Below are positions 61,056-64,000 of a stretch of DNA of 64,000 nucleotides, piece after piece (the first letter of the stretch is position 1; each line of letters starts with the position of its first letter). Below the pieces are notes generated by a model, which saw only the letters and a list, made by a program, of their open reading frames with translations, had not been told where the DNA came from and made no database searches. A program made the translations under genes and the position numbers. Source of the stretch: MM2 sp035460165 (GTDB taxonomy: Bacteria > Pseudomonadota > Gammaproteobacteria > Burkholderiales > Methylophilaceae); NCBI GenBank assembly GCA_035460165.1, contig DATHWW010000013.1, positions 1 to 64,000 on the forward strand, in the 5' to 3' direction.

Positions 61056-62042
61056 TTATCCCGGCCACAGCGGCGGTTCATCCATTAGTGCGATCTGTTC
61101 GCGCAGTTCCAGGATGCGGTCCTGCCAGTAATGCTGGGTATTGAACCAGGGAAAGTTTTTCGGGAAAGCCGGGTCGTCCCAGCGGCGCGCGAGCCATGCG
61201 GAATAATGAATGAGTCGCAGGGTGCGCAAAGCTTCGACCAGATGCAGTTCACGCGGGTCGAACTCGTAAAAATCCTCATACCCGGCGAGCAGGTCAGACA
61301 ACTGACGCACCATGTCGCCGCGTTCTCCGGAAAGCAGCATCCATAAATCCTGCATGGCCGGGCCCATGCGGCAATCGTCGAAATCGACGAAGTGCGGGCC
61401 GTCGTCTGTCCATAGCACATTGCCGGGGTGGCAATCACCGTGCAGCCGGATGCGGCTGACGTCGCCGGCGCGGTCGAAACAATGGCGCACGCCTTCCAGT
61501 GCCTGGGCCGAGACGCTGCGGTAAGCCGCATCCAGATCGGCGGGGATGAATCCGTGAGTGAGCAGATACTCGCGCGGTTCCATGCCGAAACTCTCGATAT
61601 CCAGAGTAGGGCGATGCACAAAGTCGGAGGTTGCACCTATCGCATGGATGCGGCCGATGAAGCGTCCCAGCCATTCGAGCGTGTCGGGGTCGCCCAATTC
61701 CGGCGCGCGTCCGCCGCGTCTTGGAAAGACGGCAAAACGAAAACCGTCGAAATGATGCAGTGTGCTCCCGGCCAGTTCCAGTGGCGGGACGACCGGAATT
61801 TCCTGTGCCGCAAGGGCATGCGAGAAGTCATGCTCCTCCTGGATTGCCGCATCGCTCCAGCGGAAGGGCCGGTAGAACTTCGCCACAAAAGGTGGCGCGT
61901 CTTCCATGCCCACCTGATAGACGCGGTTTTCATAACTGTTAAGCGCCAGCAGCCTGCCGTCGCAGCGCAAGTCCAGGCTTTCCAGCGCGTTCAGGATAAA
62001 GTCGGGCGTAAGCTCGGAAAAAGGTGTGGGGTGATCGGCCAT
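61056..62042 (-). CDS. srkA: SrkA/YihE-type stress-response protein kinase
   Basis: SrkA (RdoA) is a small Ser/Thr kinase linked to envelope stress and cell survival. The 328-residue product has the N-terminal SYENRVYQVGMEDAPPFVAKFYRP segment (read in parts), the lobe-defining DGFRFAVFPRRGGRAPEL, the catalytic loop RLHGDCHPGNVLW and the metal-binding FVDFDDCRMGPAMQDLW. The ATG at 62042 is chosen; a GTG two codons upstream is possible. Confidence 0.93.
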   Translation of the reverse strand: MADHPTPFSELTPDFILNALESLDLRCDGRLLALNSYENRVYQVGMEDAPPFVAKFYRPFRWSDAAIQEEHDFSHALAAQEIPVVPPLELAGSTLHHFDGFRFAVFPRRGGRAPELGDPDTLEWLGRFIGRIHAIGATSDFVHRPTLDIESFGMEPREYLLTHGFIPADLDAAYRSVSAQALEGVRHCFDRAGDVSRIRLHGDCHPGNVLWTDDGPHFVDFDDCRMGPAMQDLWMLLSGERGDMVRQLSDLLAGYEDFYEFDPRELHLVEALRTLRLIHYSAWLARRWDDPAFPKNFPWFNTQHYWQDRILELREQIALMDEPPLWPG

Positions 62043-62426
62043 GCCCACATTCTACAAGGTGGCGGGCGGGGGCGCGTCAAGAGCTTCTGTTATGTGACTG
62101 TGACGATCGCTTGTAACACAAACGCTGTCCGCCGCTCATGTAATTTTCCCAATGCCGAGCCGGCTTGGCTGTTCTCCAGACAAACACCGAGAACCGGCAG
62201 GTCATCAGCCGATATTTGCCTTCATCGTATCCGCCACGGTAGTGAGATTTTATATAGGAAAACTCCTGCTAATGCTAGCGCTTAATTCATGGGTTTTTAT
62301 CGCATGATTCTTACAGCTGAATCAGATATGTCCGACGTAAAACGCAAGGTGATCAACCTAAAATTCACTATAGATTTATCGAATTTAATTCATCACAAAC
62401 AAGCCAAACATGAATGGAGGAACATC
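62043..62426. other. Gene-free stretch before the SRPBCC gene
   Basis: About 385 bases. The left half is GC-rich spacer from the srkA side; the right half (62230-62420) is clearly AT-rich and should hold the promoter of the downstream gene. An open frame runs from 62289 into the SRPBCC gene, but the added 46 residues have no homology-like pattern and a GGAGG site favours the internal ATG. No repeat or RNA gene is evident. Confidence 0.5.
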
Positions 62427-62882
62427 ATGTCTACAGTGCAAAAATCCATTGATATCAACGCTCCCGTGACTTCGGTCTACAACCAGTGGACGCAGTTCGA
62501 AGAGTTTCCGGCTTTCATGGAGGGCGTGAAAGAGGTGCGCCAGCTGGACGATGCCCATCTCCATTGGTGCGCCGAAATCGCCGGCAAGGATGTGGAGTGG
62601 GATGCGGAAATTACCGAGCAGATTCCCGACCAGCGTATCGCCTGGCGTAGCCTGGAAGGTACTCCGAATGCCGGTGTCGTCAGCTTCCACAAACTGAACG
62701 ACGGTTCCACCCGCGTCATGCTGCAAATGGATTACGAGCCGGAAGGAATGGCGGAAAACGCCGGGGATGCCGTCGGCTTGGTATCGCATCGTGTCGAAGG
62801 CGATTTGGAACGCTTCAAAGAATACCTCGAGTCCCGCGGCAGCGAAACGGGCGGCTGGAGAGGCACGATTCGTCCTTCCTGA
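62427..62882 (+). CDS. SRPBCC-family (polyketide cyclase-like) protein
   Basis: The 151-residue product has the helix-grip START/Bet v1 pattern: STVQKSIDINAPVTSVYNQW, FEEFPAFMEGVKEVRQL, DAEITEQIPDQRIAWRSLEG and VMLQMDYEPEGMAENAG. Such domains bind small hydrophobic ligands; no catalytic residue can be named. The start at 62427 follows GGAGG. A long hairpin and an FAD oxidoreductase gene follow. Confidence 0.87.
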   Translation: MSTVQKSIDINAPVTSVYNQWTQFEEFPAFMEGVKEVRQLDDAHLHWCAEIAGKDVEWDAEITEQIPDQRIAWRSLEGTPNAGVVSFHKLNDGSTRVMLQMDYEPEGMAENAGDAVGLVSHRVEGDLERFKEYLESRGSETGGWRGTIRPS

Positions 62883-62918
62883 GCGTCGGGAATTTAATCG
62901 CGAATAGTATTGTGCAGC

Positions 62919-62990
62919 GCCAGTTTGGGTTATGGCGGTGCGGAGGCCCCGCTCGCTCATCCAGCCTCACGCGCCCGACCCAAACTGGCG
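62919..62990. repeat. Long-range inverted repeat before the FAD oxidoreductase gene
   Basis: CGCCAGTTTGGGT at 62919-62931 is a perfect 13-base inverted match to ACCCAAACTGGCG at 62978-62990. The 46 bases between contain GAGGC (62943-62947) and GCCTC (62964-62968), a second nested stem. No T-run follows. It might be a leader structure, an sRNA or a recombination/transposition relic. Confidence 0.6.
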
Positions 62991-63018
62991 GGGTGCACGT
63001 CGGCTGCAAGGAGATCAC

Positions 63019-64000
63019 ATGCCTGACGGATCGACTTCAGTGTGGATGGCAACAGCGCAACCCGCGTTTTTACCAACCCTGGACGATAGCGTTCAAGCCG
63101 ATGTTTGCGTCATTGGCGGCGGCATCGCCGGGTTGACGGCAGCTTACTTGCTTTGCAAGGAAGGCAAGTCGGTGGTACTCGTCGAGGCCTCCAATATCGG
63201 TAGCGGCGAAACCGGCCGTACCACCGCGCACTTCTTTCCTCCTGATAACCGTTATTACTTCATTGAAGAATCATTCGGCGCCGAAGCGGCGCGGCTTACG
63301 GCCGATAGTTTTGCCCGAGCCACCGACCGGGTGGAAGAGATCGTGCACGAGGAGGGCATCCAGTGCGGTTTTGAACGCCTCGACGGCTATCTTTTTTCTC
63401 TGCAACGCAATGGCTATGAAAACCTGAAAAAAGAGCATGAAGCTGCATTGCGCGCCGGCGCCACGGCGAATATGTACGATAGGGTGCCGGGTGTGGATTT
63501 CGATAGCGGCCCTTGTGTGCAATTCGGGAATCTGGCGCAGTTTCACCCTTTGAATTATCTGTACGGCTTGTGCGCCGCCATTGAGCGACTCGGCGGAAGG
63601 ATATACGTCAATACGCGTGCATTGCAGATCGACAACGAACGCAACCAGCGCATCGTTACTACTGACCGGGCCACCATCCGCACCAAGGATGTGATCGTGG
63701 CGACCAATACGCCCTTCAATAATCGTCTCATCATGCATACCAAACAGGCGGCATTTCGCAGTTACGTCTTGGGCTTACGTGTACCGTGCGGTTCGGTGCC
63801 ACGCATCCTGCTGTGGGATGACGGCGATCCCTATTACTACGTCCGGCTGGAATCGCCGGTAAGCTTCACGGACGACATCCTCATCGTCGGCGGTCAAGAT
63901 CACAAGAGCGGGCAGAACGGATCGGCCGAAAGTCATTATGAAGCCATTGAAAATTGGACGCGTGCCCGATTCCCGATGGCGATGACGGTGGAGTACAAAT
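63019..64000 (+). CDS. FAD-dependent oxidoreductase, 3' end cut by window edge
   Basis: The first 327 residues start MPDGSTSVWMATAQPAFLPT and then show the FAD-binding VCVIGGGIAGLTAAYLLC (about residues 30-47), VVLVEASNIGSGETGRTTAH, and later IVTTDRATIRTKDVIVATNT. The arrangement matches glycine-oxidase-like (DAO-type) oxidoreductases that often end in a Rieske domain; whether this one does cannot be seen. The start at 63019 follows AAGGAG. Confidence 0.85.
   Translation, partial: MPDGSTSVWMATAQPAFLPTLDDSVQADVCVIGGGIAGLTAAYLLCKEGKSVVLVEASNIGSGETGRTTAHFFPPDNRYYFIEESFGAEAARLTADSFARATDRVEEIVHEEGIQCGFERLDGYLFSLQRNGYENLKKEHEAALRAGATANMYDRVPGVDFDSGPCVQFGNLAQFHPLNYLYGLCAAIERLGGRIYVNTRALQIDNERNQRIVTTDRATIRTKDVIVATNTPFNNRLIMHTKQAAFRSYVLGLRVPCGSVPRILLWDDGDPYYYVRLESPVSFTDDILIVGGQDHKSGQNGSAESHYEAIENWTRARFPMAMTVEYK

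Noticed and set aside
62289..62426. N-terminal extension of the SRPBCC protein
   Set aside because: The extra 46 residues fall in AT-rich leader sequence, and GGAGG before the ATG at 62427 gives the better start.

Overview
The window reads as a continuous, gene-dense piece of a betaproteobacterial chromosome. The gene neighbourhoods resemble those of Nitrosomonadales (iron-, sulfur-, ammonia- or methyl-oxidising lineages). The pointers are a phoH-ybeY-corC/lnt/glyQ-glyS/gmhB/plsC block, a glycine decarboxylase split into gcvPA and gcvPB, a sufR-B-C-D-S-U-T operon, a cbb3 oxidase cluster, a caa3-type oxidase, and a lone formaldehyde-activating enzyme. The lineage is inferred from gene content alone. 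I see no phage, insertion sequence, CRISPR array or toxin-antitoxin pair; almost every base is ordinary chromosome.

Layout. 1-7.8 kb: a cut tRNA-Leu(CAA), queA, cobalamin salvage genes (cobC-like phosphatase and a PduO-type adenosyltransferase), a Sel1-repeat protein, yaeQ-murI, ilvE with a zinc-finger protein, a ketohexokinase-like sugar kinase and ompW. 7.9-16.7 kb: respiration under low oxygen: a SCO copper chaperone, ccoNOQP, a terminator, then ccoG, an enlarged ccoH and the copper ATPase ccoI. 16.9-29.4 kb, mostly minus strand: a lipoprotein in an AT-rich patch, a zinc peptidase, plsC, gmhB, glyQS and lnt. A radical SAM gene, mscL and a small periplasmic protein follow, then corC, ybeY, phoH and miaB. 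29.5-34.9 kb: cysG, an EnvZ/OmpR pair, a structured 300-base intergenic region, an EF-hand protein, small proteins and a pterin dehydratase. 35.0-41.5 kb: the complete SUF iron-sulfur operon, beginning with its Rrf2 regulator behind a palindromic operator and ending with sufT and a Rieske ferredoxin.

41.5-51.3 kb: a stand-alone nuoI, fae, a secreted His/Gly/Lys-rich protein, a second EF-G, a membrane-anchored HIT protein, acylphosphatase and the gcvT-H-PA-PB glycine cleavage operon. 51.3-53 kb: an SDR reductase facing a TetR regulator with a matched pair of palindromes between them. 53-57.6 kb: the caa3 oxidase genes ctaC-ctaD-ctaE with flanking membrane proteins. 57.9-64 kb: a Yip1-like protein, a DUF6494 protein, a YVTN beta-propeller protein, a second SDR, an SrkA-like kinase, an SRPBCC protein and a cut FAD oxidoreductase.

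How it fits together. Two terminal oxidases with different oxygen affinities, a copper supply route (SCO, CcoI), the SUF machinery, siroheme synthesis and an extra NuoI suggest a cell with heavy haem, copper and Fe-S traffic moving between oxic and microoxic conditions. I did not find a clearly new multi-gene system. The items most worth checking are the stand-alone nuoI, the three-hairpin region between ompR and the EF-hand gene, the MscL with a C-terminal zinc ribbon, the paired TetR-type operators, and the hairpin before the last gene.
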